A DNA stretch of 64,000 nt, from contig CALRYY010000003.1 of assembly GCA_943372515.1 (NCBI GenBank), forward strand, positions 29,728 to 93,727, given 5' to 3'. Positions 47,939-56,915 of this stretch are shown in pieces. Below the pieces are notes generated by a model. It was not told the origin of the DNA. It ran no database searches and was given only the letters and a program-made list of their open reading frames with translations. Within the stretch, counting starts at the first letter, position 1; every line of letters starts with the position of its first letter. This DNA is from RAM1 sp943372515. GTDB taxonomy: Bacteria > Pseudomonadota > Gammaproteobacteria > Burkholderiales > Burkholderiaceae_C. The translations under genes were made by a program, and so were the position numbers.

Positions 47939-49708
47939 TTATGCGGCGAGCGGCTGCGACTGCTGGGCGTCGGGGATTGGCAGGTGCAGGATCACCCGTT
48001 TGGCGTCCAGGTGGTCCATGGCCAGGTTCAGCCGCGCCAGCAGGCGCTGCACGTCCAGCTCTTCGGCCGGGGGCTGGTCCTGCGTCCAGTCGGGCAAGGC
48101 GATGGTCACCACCCGGTAGCGCAGCGACTGGTGCAGCGGCAAGGCCGGCGTCTGTGCCAGGCCACGGGCCACGATGTGGGGCGCCAGCACATGCAGCTGT
48201 TCGGGCCGGTAGGGGCCTTCCAGCAGCACGGCAAAGCGGTTGTCGGCCACACGGCACACGGTGTCTACATCGCGCGCCAGCGCGCTCAGCTGCGACGCCG
48301 CCACCACCAGTGCGCGGTCGCTTACGTCGCGACCCTCCTGCGCGGCCAGCTCGCCATGGTTGGCCAGCTCTACCAGCGCCAGGCCGCAGTGGCTGCGCGA
48401 GCGGCGGGCGCGGCGCAGCGCATCGCCCAGGCGCAGCTGCAGCACCGGCAGCACGGTCAGGCCGGTCAGCGGGTCGGTGCTGTCCAGCGCGCGCATGCGC
48501 GCGCGGTTCTCGCTGAAATCCTTGGCCCGGCGGTGCAGGATGTACAGCAGCAGGGGGATCTCGATGGCCGAGCCGATCAGCACCGCGTATTGCGTGACCC
48601 AGCTGTCCGACAGCACACCGGCGGCGCGCAAAGCGGCAAACGGGTAGGCCAGGTGCAGCGGTGCAAAGCCCAGCGCCATCCAGCCCGCATAGGTTTCACC
48701 CTTGCGCCAGGCCCACAGGCACAGGCCCACGCTCAGCAACACTGACAAAAAGCCATACAGGTTCAGGACCTTGAACGCCAGCGGGTTCATGAACATCAGG
48801 TACACCGCCGGGAACACCAGCCCGAACAGCGACCAGCGCATCACAAAGCGGTTGAGCCAGCGGTTGTGGCGGTACAGCGCGCAGACCTCGCGCACAAACC
48901 AGATGCCTGAGGCCGTGAGCCACAGCACAAAGATGGCCGGTGCCGCGTCGTTCCAGCGGTTCCATTCGGGCCACACAAACAGCGACCCCAGGCCGGTGAA
49001 CGACACCTGAAAACCCAGCATGCAGGCCACGTAGCCCACATAGGCCACAAAGGCGCGGTCCGCATACAGGCGCGCGTGCACCCAGCCCAGAAACATCACC
49101 AGCAGCCCGAAGCCCAGGTAGGCGCCCAGGCCCAGCATGGTGCGGTTGCGCCGCGTTTCCAGCTGGCGGTCATCAAGCAGGCTCAGGCCCGGGTTCAGGG
49201 TGGTGGGGTAATTTTCAAGCCGCAGCCAGACGGTGCGCGCGGCGGCCTCTACAGGTTGCGCATCTACCTCAAACGTGGGCACCAGGTCAGGGCGGGTCCA
49301 CTGCGACATGGGGATGTGGTCGCCGGCCTGCTGGGTGCGCCAGCGGCCCGTGCTGTCGCGCTGGTAGAGCGCGGCGCGGTTGGTGTAGGCGGGGCCCTCC
49401 AGCAGCAGGTGCCAGCGCCTGGTCGCGCCATCGGTGTCCAGGGCCGGCAGCTCGTAGCGCAACCACAGCGCGCCTTGCGCCAGCTCGAACGAGCGCGGGC
49501 GGTCCATGCGCTGGAAGGTGCTGGCGGGCAGCTGCGTCACCTCGTCGACGGTGGCGGTACTCTGCACATCAACCCAATAGTAGGTGTCCAGCGTGACGTT
49601 GCCGTCGGCAGCGGCGCGCGCCGAGCCTGTCGCTGCCAACACAAGCCCCAGCAGGCCCGCGGCCAGCACGCGCAGCATGGAGGAGGGGGTGGGCCAGCGT
49701 GCAAGCAT
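47939..49708 (-). CDS. 7TMR-DISM sensor with degenerate GGDEF domain
   Basis: A 589-residue membrane protein: signal peptide (about 1-33), an extracellular 7TMR-DISM2 sensing domain (about 40-185, with WLRYELPALD and VWLRLENYPT), seven hydrophobic helices (about 195-400) and a C-terminal GGDEF-like domain starting DSTDPLTGL. The GGDEF signature is replaced by VADNRF (487-492), so diguanylate cyclase activity is unlikely. The domain may bind a partner or GTP. It lies 7 bases before thyA on the same strand. Confidence 0.87.
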   Translation of the reverse strand: MLARWPTPSSMLRVLAAGLLGLVLAATGSARAAADGNVTLDTYYWVDVQSTATVDEVTQLPASTFQRMDRPRSFELAQGALWLRYELPALDTDGATRRWHLLLEGPAYTNRAALYQRDSTGRWRTQQAGDHIPMSQWTRPDLVPTFEVDAQPVEAAARTVWLRLENYPTTLNPGLSLLDDRQLETRRNRTMLGLGAYLGFGLLVMFLGWVHARLYADRAFVAYVGYVACMLGFQVSFTGLGSLFVWPEWNRWNDAAPAIFVLWLTASGIWFVREVCALYRHNRWLNRFVMRWSLFGLVFPAVYLMFMNPLAFKVLNLYGFLSVLLSVGLCLWAWRKGETYAGWMALGFAPLHLAYPFAALRAAGVLSDSWVTQYAVLIGSAIEIPLLLYILHRRAKDFSENRARMRALDSTDPLTGLTVLPVLQLRLGDALRRARRSRSHCGLALVELANHGELAAQEGRDVSDRALVVAASQLSALARDVDTVCRVADNRFAVLLEGPYRPEQLHVLAPHIVARGLAQTPALPLHQSLRYRVVTIALPDWTQDQPPAEELDVQRLLARLNLAMDHLDAKRVILHLPIPDAQQSQPLAA

Positions 49709-49716
49709 GGGGGCTC

Positions 49717-51858
49717 CTAGGCAGTGGGGCGGTTCAGTGTGCCCACCCACGGGCCGCGCGTGGTCAGGCGGTCTTCCAGCCAGTTGAGCCAGCCGGGGGC
49801 GCGGGGTTCGTCGTGCCAGCCGGCCACGGTGGCCTGCAGCGGGTTCAGCACATGATCGGGCAGGTTGATGGGCCGGGTCTGGTCCAGCAAAAACTGGCTG
49901 AGCAGGTGGTAGCCGATGACGCGCGTGAACAGCCGCGCCAATGAGAACCCCGGCGCAAACAGCTGGCCGATGCCGTCGATGCAGCCCACGATGGCGCGCC
50001 CGGCGCCGAACAGCAGCCGCGTCAGCCAGGGCACGCGGTGGTCGATACCAATGTCTTGCGACGACTGCGCGCCAATGAGCCACTGCGCCAGCGGCACCGG
50101 CAGCTGGCGGATGACGGGGATGCGGATGGCACGGGCCATCGCGCCCATGAGCGCCTGGCCCAGGGCGGGGCGCACATCCGGCTGCACGGCCTGCGCACGG
50201 CCATAGGCCTGCATGCGGGCAAACAGCGCGTCGGCCTCGTCCATGGTGTGGGCCATCAACTCGGGGCGCAGGCCCAGCACATGGCCCATCACGTTCCAGC
50301 TGTGCAGGCAGGCTTCTTCGTCTTCACGCGGCAACGCCAGGCCCATGGTGCGCATCCCCTGCAGAAACACATAGCCAAAGGTCAGCAAGGTGTACGCCAG
50401 CTCGAGCTGGTTGCAGGGCAGGCCGCCGGCGTTCACGTTCCAGCCGTGGGCCATCAGCGCGTTGTGCATGTCGCTGCCCGTGCCGGCAGGCGCGCCCGGC
50501 GGGATGCTGGCCTGCACCAGCGCCGGGTCGCCGTGCAGGATCAGGTGGCGAACACTGGCATGCACCAGGCGCACTTTCAGCACCTGGGCCACGCCGCTGC
50601 CTTGCGGGTCCATCAGCCCGCCTTTCATCATCACGGGGAAGATCATGGCCGCCGTCTGGCGTATGCGGTATTCGGTGTGGGCCTCCAGCTGGCCAGAGAT
50701 GTGCAGCACCTCGGCCAGCCACGGCAGCACATAGCACTGCGGCAGGCTGGCGCAAAACAGCAGCGTGCATGACAGCGGGCCTTCGCTCATGAAGATCTCT
50801 TCTGCGCGCGCGACCTTGGCGGCGTCGGCCCAGGCGGGCAGGGCGCTGCCCTGGGCCAGGTAATCCTGCAGCGTAGCGGCCACCAGCGGGTCTGTGGCAC
50901 CACCGGCCGGTACCCACCCAGACAGCTGGCCATTGAACTTCCATTGGCTCATGCAGCGCGTGGCCTGGGTCAGCCGGGCCATGCCGTCTGCAGGCGGTGC
51001 ACCGGCCGTGCCCGCGGCGTCTGGCCAGGGGCCGACGAGGCGTGCCACAGCCTGGTCGGCCAGCGGGTCGGCCTGGTGGGCCATCGCGTCCAGCGGCAAG
51101 GGCTGGGGGCTGACCTGCGCGGCCGCCGACGCCCGCCACGGCCACCACGCAGCCAGCGCCACCAGCAGCGGCAGGCCCATGGCAAAAAAGGCGATGGCCT
51201 TGGTCTCTACCGGGCTGCCAAACAGCATCTGGAACACCATGCCCGATCCATAGATCAACAGCGGCACCAGTGCCGCCCGGCGCTGGGCGGCTGCATGGCC
51301 GCCGGGCTGCTGCAGCTGCACGCGGGCCTGGGCCAGCCACACGATGAAAAAGCTCACCACCATCCAGCCCACAAAGCCCTGCAGTGTTTCGCCAAACCAG
51401 CCGCCGTCGGTCTTGGTCATGACCCAGGCGTGCAGCACAAACACAAAGTACGGGTCGGCGCCCAGGTCAAAGGCGGTGACGATCATGGCGGCCAGCAGGG
51501 CGGTCAGCGTGCGCCGCCCCCCGCCCGCGCCGCGCACCACGGGCTCGCGCCACAAAATCAGGTTGGCCATGACCCAGGCCAGCCAGGTCAGTGCAAACCA
51601 CATCAAGGGGATGGCAAGGGGCACGTCGCCGACCTTGGGGCCCAGCACGTTGGTGTAGTGGTAGCTGCCAAAGAACCAGCCGCGCGATGCCCCCATCTGT
51701 TCGGCAAACCAGCCTAGGGGCACGGCCAGCGCAGCAAACCCGCACGCGGCCGACCAGCCGATCAAGGTGCGCGCCGACCACAGGCTGACTGCAAACAGCC
51801 CCACACAGGCCAGAACCAGTGCCGGGGTGAGCCAGGATGCGTCGGGTGCTGGGGCCAT
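49717..51858 (-). CDS. Fusion of CruF-like carotenoid biosynthesis domain and MpaB/Lcp-like (DUF2236) oxygenase domain
   Basis: A 713-residue protein. Residues 1 to about 245 form a membrane domain of the carotenoid biosynthesis protein family (CruF-like, with GWFFGSYHYTNVLGPKVGDVPLAIPLMWF-type segments and ETKAIAFF). Residues about 290-690 are a DUF2236-type domain related to rubber oxygenase Lcp. E383, R398, T402 and H433 (in VRLVHASVRH) have the spacing of Lcp's active-site Glu, Arg, Thr and heme-ligand His. No other carotenoid genes are nearby. The frame is continuous, so the fusion is real. Substrate unknown. Confidence 0.78.
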   Translation of the reverse strand: MAPAPDASWLTPALVLACVGLFAVSLWSARTLIGWSAACGFAALAVPLGWFAEQMGASRGWFFGSYHYTNVLGPKVGDVPLAIPLMWFALTWLAWVMANLILWREPVVRGAGGGRRTLTALLAAMIVTAFDLGADPYFVFVLHAWVMTKTDGGWFGETLQGFVGWMVVSFFIVWLAQARVQLQQPGGHAAAQRRAALVPLLIYGSGMVFQMLFGSPVETKAIAFFAMGLPLLVALAAWWPWRASAAAQVSPQPLPLDAMAHQADPLADQAVARLVGPWPDAAGTAGAPPADGMARLTQATRCMSQWKFNGQLSGWVPAGGATDPLVAATLQDYLAQGSALPAWADAAKVARAEEIFMSEGPLSCTLLFCASLPQCYVLPWLAEVLHISGQLEAHTEYRIRQTAAMIFPVMMKGGLMDPQGSGVAQVLKVRLVHASVRHLILHGDPALVQASIPPGAPAGTGSDMHNALMAHGWNVNAGGLPCNQLELAYTLLTFGYVFLQGMRTMGLALPREDEEACLHSWNVMGHVLGLRPELMAHTMDEADALFARMQAYGRAQAVQPDVRPALGQALMGAMARAIRIPVIRQLPVPLAQWLIGAQSSQDIGIDHRVPWLTRLLFGAGRAIVGCIDGIGQLFAPGFSLARLFTRVIGYHLLSQFLLDQTRPINLPDHVLNPLQATVAGWHDEPRAPGWLNWLEDRLTTRGPWVGTLNRPTA

Positions 51859-51906
51859 GGGGTTCCTCCGTGTGCGCTCGTCTTTTTTATCGCCTGCTTC
51901 GCGTAC

Positions 51907-53343
51907 CTATTGTGGGGCCAGTACCCGCCCCGGGTTCATGATGCCCTGCGGGTCCAGCGCCTGTTTGATGGCACGCATCATCTGCAGCGCCACGGGCGAT
52001 TTATAGCCCGGCAGCTTGGCCGCCTTCAGCTCGCCCACGCCGTGCTCGGCCGAAATCGATCCGTCAAACGCATGGACCTGGTCGTACACCAGCGTGTTGA
52101 CCTTGTCTTCCCAGTCGCGCAGAAAGGCGGCGGCCTCGCCGCCGGCAGGCGCCTGCACGTTGTAGTGCAGGTTGCCGTCACCCAGGTGGCCGAAGTTGAC
52201 CAGCCGCACGCCAGGGATCTCGCGCTGCAGCAGCGCATCGGTCTGCGCACAGAAATCCGGGATGCGCGACACCGGGATGGAAATGTCGTGCTTGATGTTC
52301 AGGCCCTCTTCGGCCTGAGCCAGCGGAATGCTTTCGCGGATGTGCCACAGCTGGTGGGCCTGCGCCAGGTTTTCGGCAATGACGGCGTCGCTCACGCAGC
52401 CTTGCTCCAGCGCGGCTTCCAGCAGCGCCTCGAACCGGCCGCGCGCATGGGCTTCGCTCTCGCTGTCAGATGTTTCCAGCAGCACGCAGTAGGGCGACTG
52501 TTCGTACAGCGGCACGCGCATTTGCGCATAGTGTTTGGCCACCAGGCTCAGCGCAAACTGGCCCATTACCTCAAAACCCGTCAGGCCCGCGCCCAGGTGC
52601 TGGTGTGCCATGCCCAGCAACGCCACCGCATCGTCCAGCGTGGGCACGGCTGCCCAGGCGGTGAGCGTGGCCGCAGGCAGCGGGTACAGCTTGAGCGTGG
52701 CGGCGGTGATGACGCCCAGCGTGCCCTCGCTGCCAATGAACAGGTCGCGCAGGTCGTAGCCGGTGTTGTCCTTGCGCAGGCCGCTCAGGCCGCTCCAGAT
52801 GTCGCCCTGCGCCGTGACCACCTCCAGCCCCAAGCACAGCTCGCGCGCATTGCCATAGCGCACCACCTGCGTGCCGCCGGCGTTGGTGCCCAGGTTGCCG
52901 CCGATGGTGCAGCTGCCCTCGGCTGCCAGGCTCAACGGGAACAGGAAGCCGGCTTTTTCAGCCACCTCCTGCAGCGTCTGCAGGATGCAGCCAGCCTCGA
53001 CCGTCATGGTGAGGTTGGCGGCGTCGATATGGCGCACGGCGTTCAGCCGCGTGAGGCTCAGCAGCACCTGCGTGCCCGAGGCATCGGGCGTGGAGCCCAC
53101 CACCAGGCCGGTGTTGCCGCCCTGGGGCACGATGGCCGTGCCGCTGGCAGCGCAGGCTTTCACCACGGCGGCGACCTCGGCTGTGTTGGCGGGGCGCACC
53201 ACGGCCAGGGCCCGGCCGTGTATGCGCTTGCGCCAGTCCTGCTCCCAGGCGCTCAGGTCGGCCTGGTTGGGGGACTGGTCGTCGTGCGTCAGCACGTGGG
53301 CGGGCCCGACGGCCGCGCGCAAAGTCTCAAGCAGCTTCTTCAT
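51907..53343 (-). CDS. FAD-linked oxidase (GlcD/D-2-hydroxyglutarate dehydrogenase type)
   Basis: A 478-residue flavoprotein. The PCMH-type FAD-binding segment VVPQGGNTGLVVG-like (IVPQGGNTGLVVG), the EGSCTIGGNLGTNAGG segment and the C-terminal metal/substrate site GHLGDGNLHYN with HGVGELK are present. It oxidises a D-2-hydroxy acid (D-lactate, D-2-hydroxyglutarate or glycolate) and passes electrons to an acceptor. Which acid is not decidable here. It overlaps the DUF2069 gene by 17 bases. Confidence 0.92.
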   Translation of the reverse strand: MKKLLETLRAAVGPAHVLTHDDQSPNQADLSAWEQDWRKRIHGRALAVVRPANTAEVAAVVKACAASGTAIVPQGGNTGLVVGSTPDASGTQVLLSLTRLNAVRHIDAANLTMTVEAGCILQTLQEVAEKAGFLFPLSLAAEGSCTIGGNLGTNAGGTQVVRYGNARELCLGLEVVTAQGDIWSGLSGLRKDNTGYDLRDLFIGSEGTLGVITAATLKLYPLPAATLTAWAAVPTLDDAVALLGMAHQHLGAGLTGFEVMGQFALSLVAKHYAQMRVPLYEQSPYCVLLETSDSESEAHARGRFEALLEAALEQGCVSDAVIAENLAQAHQLWHIRESIPLAQAEEGLNIKHDISIPVSRIPDFCAQTDALLQREIPGVRLVNFGHLGDGNLHYNVQAPAGGEAAAFLRDWEDKVNTLVYDQVHAFDGSISAEHGVGELKAAKLPGYKSPVALQMMRAIKQALDPQGIMNPGRVLAPQ

Positions 53344-53740
53344 GGCTAACCGTCTTCAAACGCAGCCGCACGTGCAACGCGCAGGCAGCAAACAGGGTCA
53401 GGCACAGGGCGACCTCCACCATGGCCAGGTACGAGCTGGGCGCCCGGTCGCTGTACGCGCGCACCACACCCTCGGTGAAATACAGCCACACCAGCAGGCT
53501 GACCCAGCGGTAGGTGTACATGCGGTTCTTGAGCAGCCCCGCCAGCGGCAGGCACAGCGGCAGCACCTTGATGGCCAGCAGCGACCCGCCCGGGCGTATG
53601 GGCGCCAGCCACAGCTCCCACAGCAGACCCAGCACGATCAGGCCCAGCAGGCTGCCCACGGCCAGGCGGCGGGTCAGTACCACGTGGGGTTCATCGGCGG
53701 CGGCGGTGGGGTGGGGAGGCTGGGTGGGGTCGTGGGGCAT
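53327..53740 (-). CDS. DUF2069 small membrane protein
   Basis: A 137-residue inner-membrane protein with four hydrophobic segments and the DUF2069 feature WLYFTEGVVRAYSD. The ATG at 53740 is the first start in the frame that avoids the divergent gene beginning at 53762. Its function is unknown. It overlaps the flavoprotein gene, so the two are co-expressed. Confidence 0.85.
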   Translation of the reverse strand: MPHDPTQPPHPTAAADEPHVVLTRRLAVGSLLGLIVLGLLWELWLAPIRPGGSLLAIKVLPLCLPLAGLLKNRMYTYRWVSLLVWLYFTEGVVRAYSDRAPSSYLAMVEVALCLTLFAACALHVRLRLKTVSHEEAA

Positions 53741-53761
53741 GGCGATGGCATCATAGCGGCG

Positions 53762-54964
53762 ATGAACTTTCGCCAACTCCTGCAGGACCTCCCGGTCTTT
53801 CCGTGGCGCACCACGGCGCTCACATTGGGCGAGCGCTTTCGGGAGGACCGCCTGGGTCTCACAGCCAGCAGCCTCACCTTTACCACCACCATCGCGCTGG
53901 TGCCGTTTTTTACCGTGGCGCTGGCTGTGTTTACCGCGTTCCCCATGTTCAGCAAGCTGCAGGGCACGCTGCAGACCTGGCTGGTGCAAAGCCTGGTGCC
54001 CGACGCCATTGCGCGCCAGGTGCTGGGCTACCTGACGCAGTTTGCCGGCAAGGCCAGCCGCCTGGGCGTGGTGGGCCTGGGCGTGCTGTTTGTGACGGCG
54101 CTGGCGCTGATCCTCACCATCGACCGCACGCTGAACAACATCTGGCGCGTCAAGCGCCCGCGCCCGTTTGCCCAGCGCGTGCTGGTGTACTGGGCCGCCA
54201 TGACCCTGGGGCCGCTGCTGCTGGGCGCCAGCCTGGCGCTGACGTCGTACGTGGTGAGCGCATCGCGCGGGCTGGTGGGGGCCATGCCCGGGGGCGTGCG
54301 CTTCTTGCTGGACGTGGTGGAGTTCGTGCTGCTGTGGATGGGGCTGGCGGCGCTGTACCGCTACGTGCCGCACACGCACGTCAAGCGCGGGCATGCGCTG
54401 GCCGGCGCGCTGTTTGCCACCCTGGCCATAGAGCTGGCCAAGAAGCTGCTGGCGATCTACATCGCCATGGTGCCCACCTATTCCGCGGTGTACGGCGCGT
54501 TTGCCACGTTGCCGATTTTGCTGGTGTGGATCTACATGGCCTGGGTCATTGTGCTGCTGGGCGCAGTGGTGGCGGCCTATCTGCCCAGCCTGATGCACGG
54601 CGTGGCACGGCGCGGCGGCGGGCATGGCTGGCAGTTCCAGCTGGCGCTGGAGGTGCTGCAGCAGCTGGAGCGTGCACGCCCCACGGCCCGCCGCGGCCTG
54701 AGCAGCGACGAGCTGGCCCATGCCCTGCAGGTCGATGTGCTGCAGCTGGAGCCGGTGCTGGAGACATTGACCGCGCTGGAATGGCTGGGACGCCTGAACG
54801 AGGTAGAGGACGAATCCGCCACCCGCTACCTGCTGCTGGCCGACCCCGACGCCACCCTCATGGAGCCGCTGGTGCGCCACCTGCTGCTGGCGCCGGCACC
54901 GGCCAATGCCAACCTGATGGCCAACAGCCGGCTGGGCGCGCTGACGCTGCGCCAGGTGCTGTAG
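53762..54964 (+). CDS. YihY/virulence factor BrkB family inner-membrane protein
   Basis: A 400-residue protein with six transmembrane helices in the first 290 residues and a soluble C-terminal tail. YihY signatures are LTASSLTFTTTIALVPFFTV and WIYMAWVIVLLGAVVAAY. Once called RNase BN by mistake; actual function is unknown. The C-terminal 110 residues include a winged-helix-like segment (SSDELAHALQVDVLQLEPVLETL). It diverges from the DUF2069 gene with 21 bases between start codons. Confidence 0.92.
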   Translation: MNFRQLLQDLPVFPWRTTALTLGERFREDRLGLTASSLTFTTTIALVPFFTVALAVFTAFPMFSKLQGTLQTWLVQSLVPDAIARQVLGYLTQFAGKASRLGVVGLGVLFVTALALILTIDRTLNNIWRVKRPRPFAQRVLVYWAAMTLGPLLLGASLALTSYVVSASRGLVGAMPGGVRFLLDVVEFVLLWMGLAALYRYVPHTHVKRGHALAGALFATLAIELAKKLLAIYIAMVPTYSAVYGAFATLPILLVWIYMAWVIVLLGAVVAAYLPSLMHGVARRGGGHGWQFQLALEVLQQLERARPTARRGLSSDELAHALQVDVLQLEPVLETLTALEWLGRLNEVEDESATRYLLLADPDATLMEPLVRHLLLAPAPANANLMANSRLGALTLRQVL

Positions 54965-55160
54965 GGCGCACGCGCTGCACCCATCCGACGTCTGGGCGAC
55001 GAGGCCAGGCCCACGAGTTGCAGCTACCGGGCCGGCTTGCTGCAGCATCGGCCTGCGCGGCTGATCTCGCCGTCAAGGCCAAAGTCTGTCTCGCGCACGC
55101 GCCTGCTTGTGTATAGATTCGTGCTGACGGAGTCTCCCCCATGTCAGGAAAGGATGAAGC

Positions 55161-56882
55161 ATGGTTGACAATGTCAACAAAAAAACCCCGGGGTTTCCAC
55201 GCCGACCGGTCGAAACAACGCCGTACACAACACCGGCAACAAGGGGGGGCGTAGCGCCAGGCCCTGCGTCGCGGCCCCGGCTTGAGAAGATACGGGCGTG
55301 GCTAAGGCAAGCAACGCACACACCGGTTGTGTCAACGCCCCAGAGCAGGCGCTTGGGAGAGGTCCGCGACGCCCTGTTGCAAACGCCAATCGTTTCCAGG
55401 GATGTGATTGGGATTGTCCAAGACTACTGCGAAGCAAGACCAGTCAAGCTGGCCGATGTGGATTTGACGAAGTTCGACGCCTTTCGCCTGAATTGGATGA
55501 ACCGGTTTCCGGACCACCGCAACTGGTCGCCCCACACGCGGGTGCTGGTCGTGCATGAGAGCGACCCTGAGCATGCCCGTGCGGCAACCTACGCGGGCGG
55601 CGTTATACCGTTTAGCCCCAGGTCGGGCGACTTCACCGAGGCCATCTACGTGCATGGCGCATGGAATCCCAAGGACCTGGGCTGGAAGCACGGCGTTTTC
55701 AAGGTGACCAATCACCTTCGGCGAACCAACCCGGATGGCACCTGTCTGATGGCGCTGCGTCGCGACAGCAACGTGTCGCTGTACGTCCTCAAGTCCGACC
55801 TGAAAGGTCTGACGCGGAATATCCCGGCGGTCGACAAAGACAAGCCATGGCCGTGCGGCACGCCTCTGACCTTGACCGTGTGCACGAAGTTTACGGGCGT
55901 GGGCGGCCCCGCCATCGGTAAGCGCCAGGTACCTTGCACTCTGGTGAGCGTCACCCTGGAGACGATGCAGGTGAAATTCCAGAAGCTGCCTGAGACAGTC
56001 CAGTTGGTCGGCAGCTACCCCATCTGCGGGTTGGAGAGATTCGCTGGACAACATGGTGCGAATCGCGAATATCTGGACACCAATTGTTTGGATAACTACT
56101 TCGATGGGGCGCAGCCGTGGACAAGCAGCCCCTGGAAAAATGTCATCTCGAGCGCGACGGCTCCCCGTCTTTGTGAAGAGATTGTTGGCTCCGATGAATA
56201 TGATGGACAAAAATACACCATAAGCCGATCTACAGAAGAAGGCCAAACCAATCTGTGCTTTCCTCCTGAGAGCGTGCTGGCCCGGAAGTTCACGCCGGCC
56301 CCTGCTACGCAGGAATGGGATATCCCGTTGAAGGAGCGTGACGGCAAGCAGGCGGCCCGCGACGGTGATTCTGGCCAGCGGCGCATGAACCCCGGTACAT
56401 GCGCAAACCGCACCGATGCCATTCCAATGGACGCGCCCCGGGGCCGTCCGATGACCAAGGACCAGGCGCTGAGCCTCGAGAAAGACCATCCGACTCCAAT
56501 CCCGCCCGGCGCCATGGACAACAAGGAGTCTCGCTTGCCCGTCGGTACGTCGCAGCCATTGACAGCACCCAGTGACGATAAACGCGGCCAGGCGCCGGGT
56601 GATCTGTCGATCTGCAAGGTGACGGGGAGTGCCAGTTGGCTGGAACAGGCGTTCAGCGACTATTACAGGTCTGCAACGTCCGCGCTGGATCGCAGCGCTC
56701 CCCCTGCCATCAAGCTGGATCTGCCACAGGGCGGCCAATGCGAGGTGCATGTCACGGATCTGGGCGTGAGCGAGCAAGGCCGGCTGGTTGCCACGATTGA
56801 ACGCTCTGATTCGCTGGAACCATTGCCAGACCCGTGGAAGGCCGATGGCTCGTACAAGGTGCTGCTCGACTTCAGGCTGTAG
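55161..56882 (+). CDS. Large protein of unknown function, possible accessory or effector-like gene
   Basis: A 573-residue protein I do not recognise. The first 60 residues are Pro/Thr/Arg-rich and disordered-looking, without a signal peptide. A middle region (about 75-360) contains IVSRDVIGIVQDYCEAR, WSPHTRVLVVHES and several cysteines. Residues 390-485 are low-complexity and polar, and the last 80 form a beta-rich segment. Codon use is less GC-rich than its neighbours, notably around 56040-56270. AGGAAAGGA lies upstream of the ATG. It is a lone gene on its strand segment, 196 bases after yihY. The look is that of acquired DNA; an effector role is only a suggestion. Confidence 0.7.
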   Translation: MVDNVNKKTPGFPRRPVETTPYTTPATRGGVAPGPASRPRLEKIRAWLRQATHTPVVSTPQSRRLGEVRDALLQTPIVSRDVIGIVQDYCEARPVKLADVDLTKFDAFRLNWMNRFPDHRNWSPHTRVLVVHESDPEHARAATYAGGVIPFSPRSGDFTEAIYVHGAWNPKDLGWKHGVFKVTNHLRRTNPDGTCLMALRRDSNVSLYVLKSDLKGLTRNIPAVDKDKPWPCGTPLTLTVCTKFTGVGGPAIGKRQVPCTLVSVTLETMQVKFQKLPETVQLVGSYPICGLERFAGQHGANREYLDTNCLDNYFDGAQPWTSSPWKNVISSATAPRLCEEIVGSDEYDGQKYTISRSTEEGQTNLCFPPESVLARKFTPAPATQEWDIPLKERDGKQAARDGDSGQRRMNPGTCANRTDAIPMDAPRGRPMTKDQALSLEKDHPTPIPPGAMDNKESRLPVGTSQPLTAPSDDKRGQAPGDLSICKVTGSASWLEQAFSDYYRSATSALDRSAPPAIKLDLPQGGQCEVHVTDLGVSEQGRLVATIERSDSLEPLPDPWKADGSYKVLLDFRL

Positions 56883-56915
56883 ACCGGGGAGGCCATCACC
56901 CCTGGGCCGGCCCGA

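Noticed and set aside
55060..55160. A PIP-box (TTCG-N16-TTCG) before the unknown 573-residue protein, which would support a type III effector
   Set aside because: Only one TTCG is present; the paired position reads CGCG, so the box is not there.
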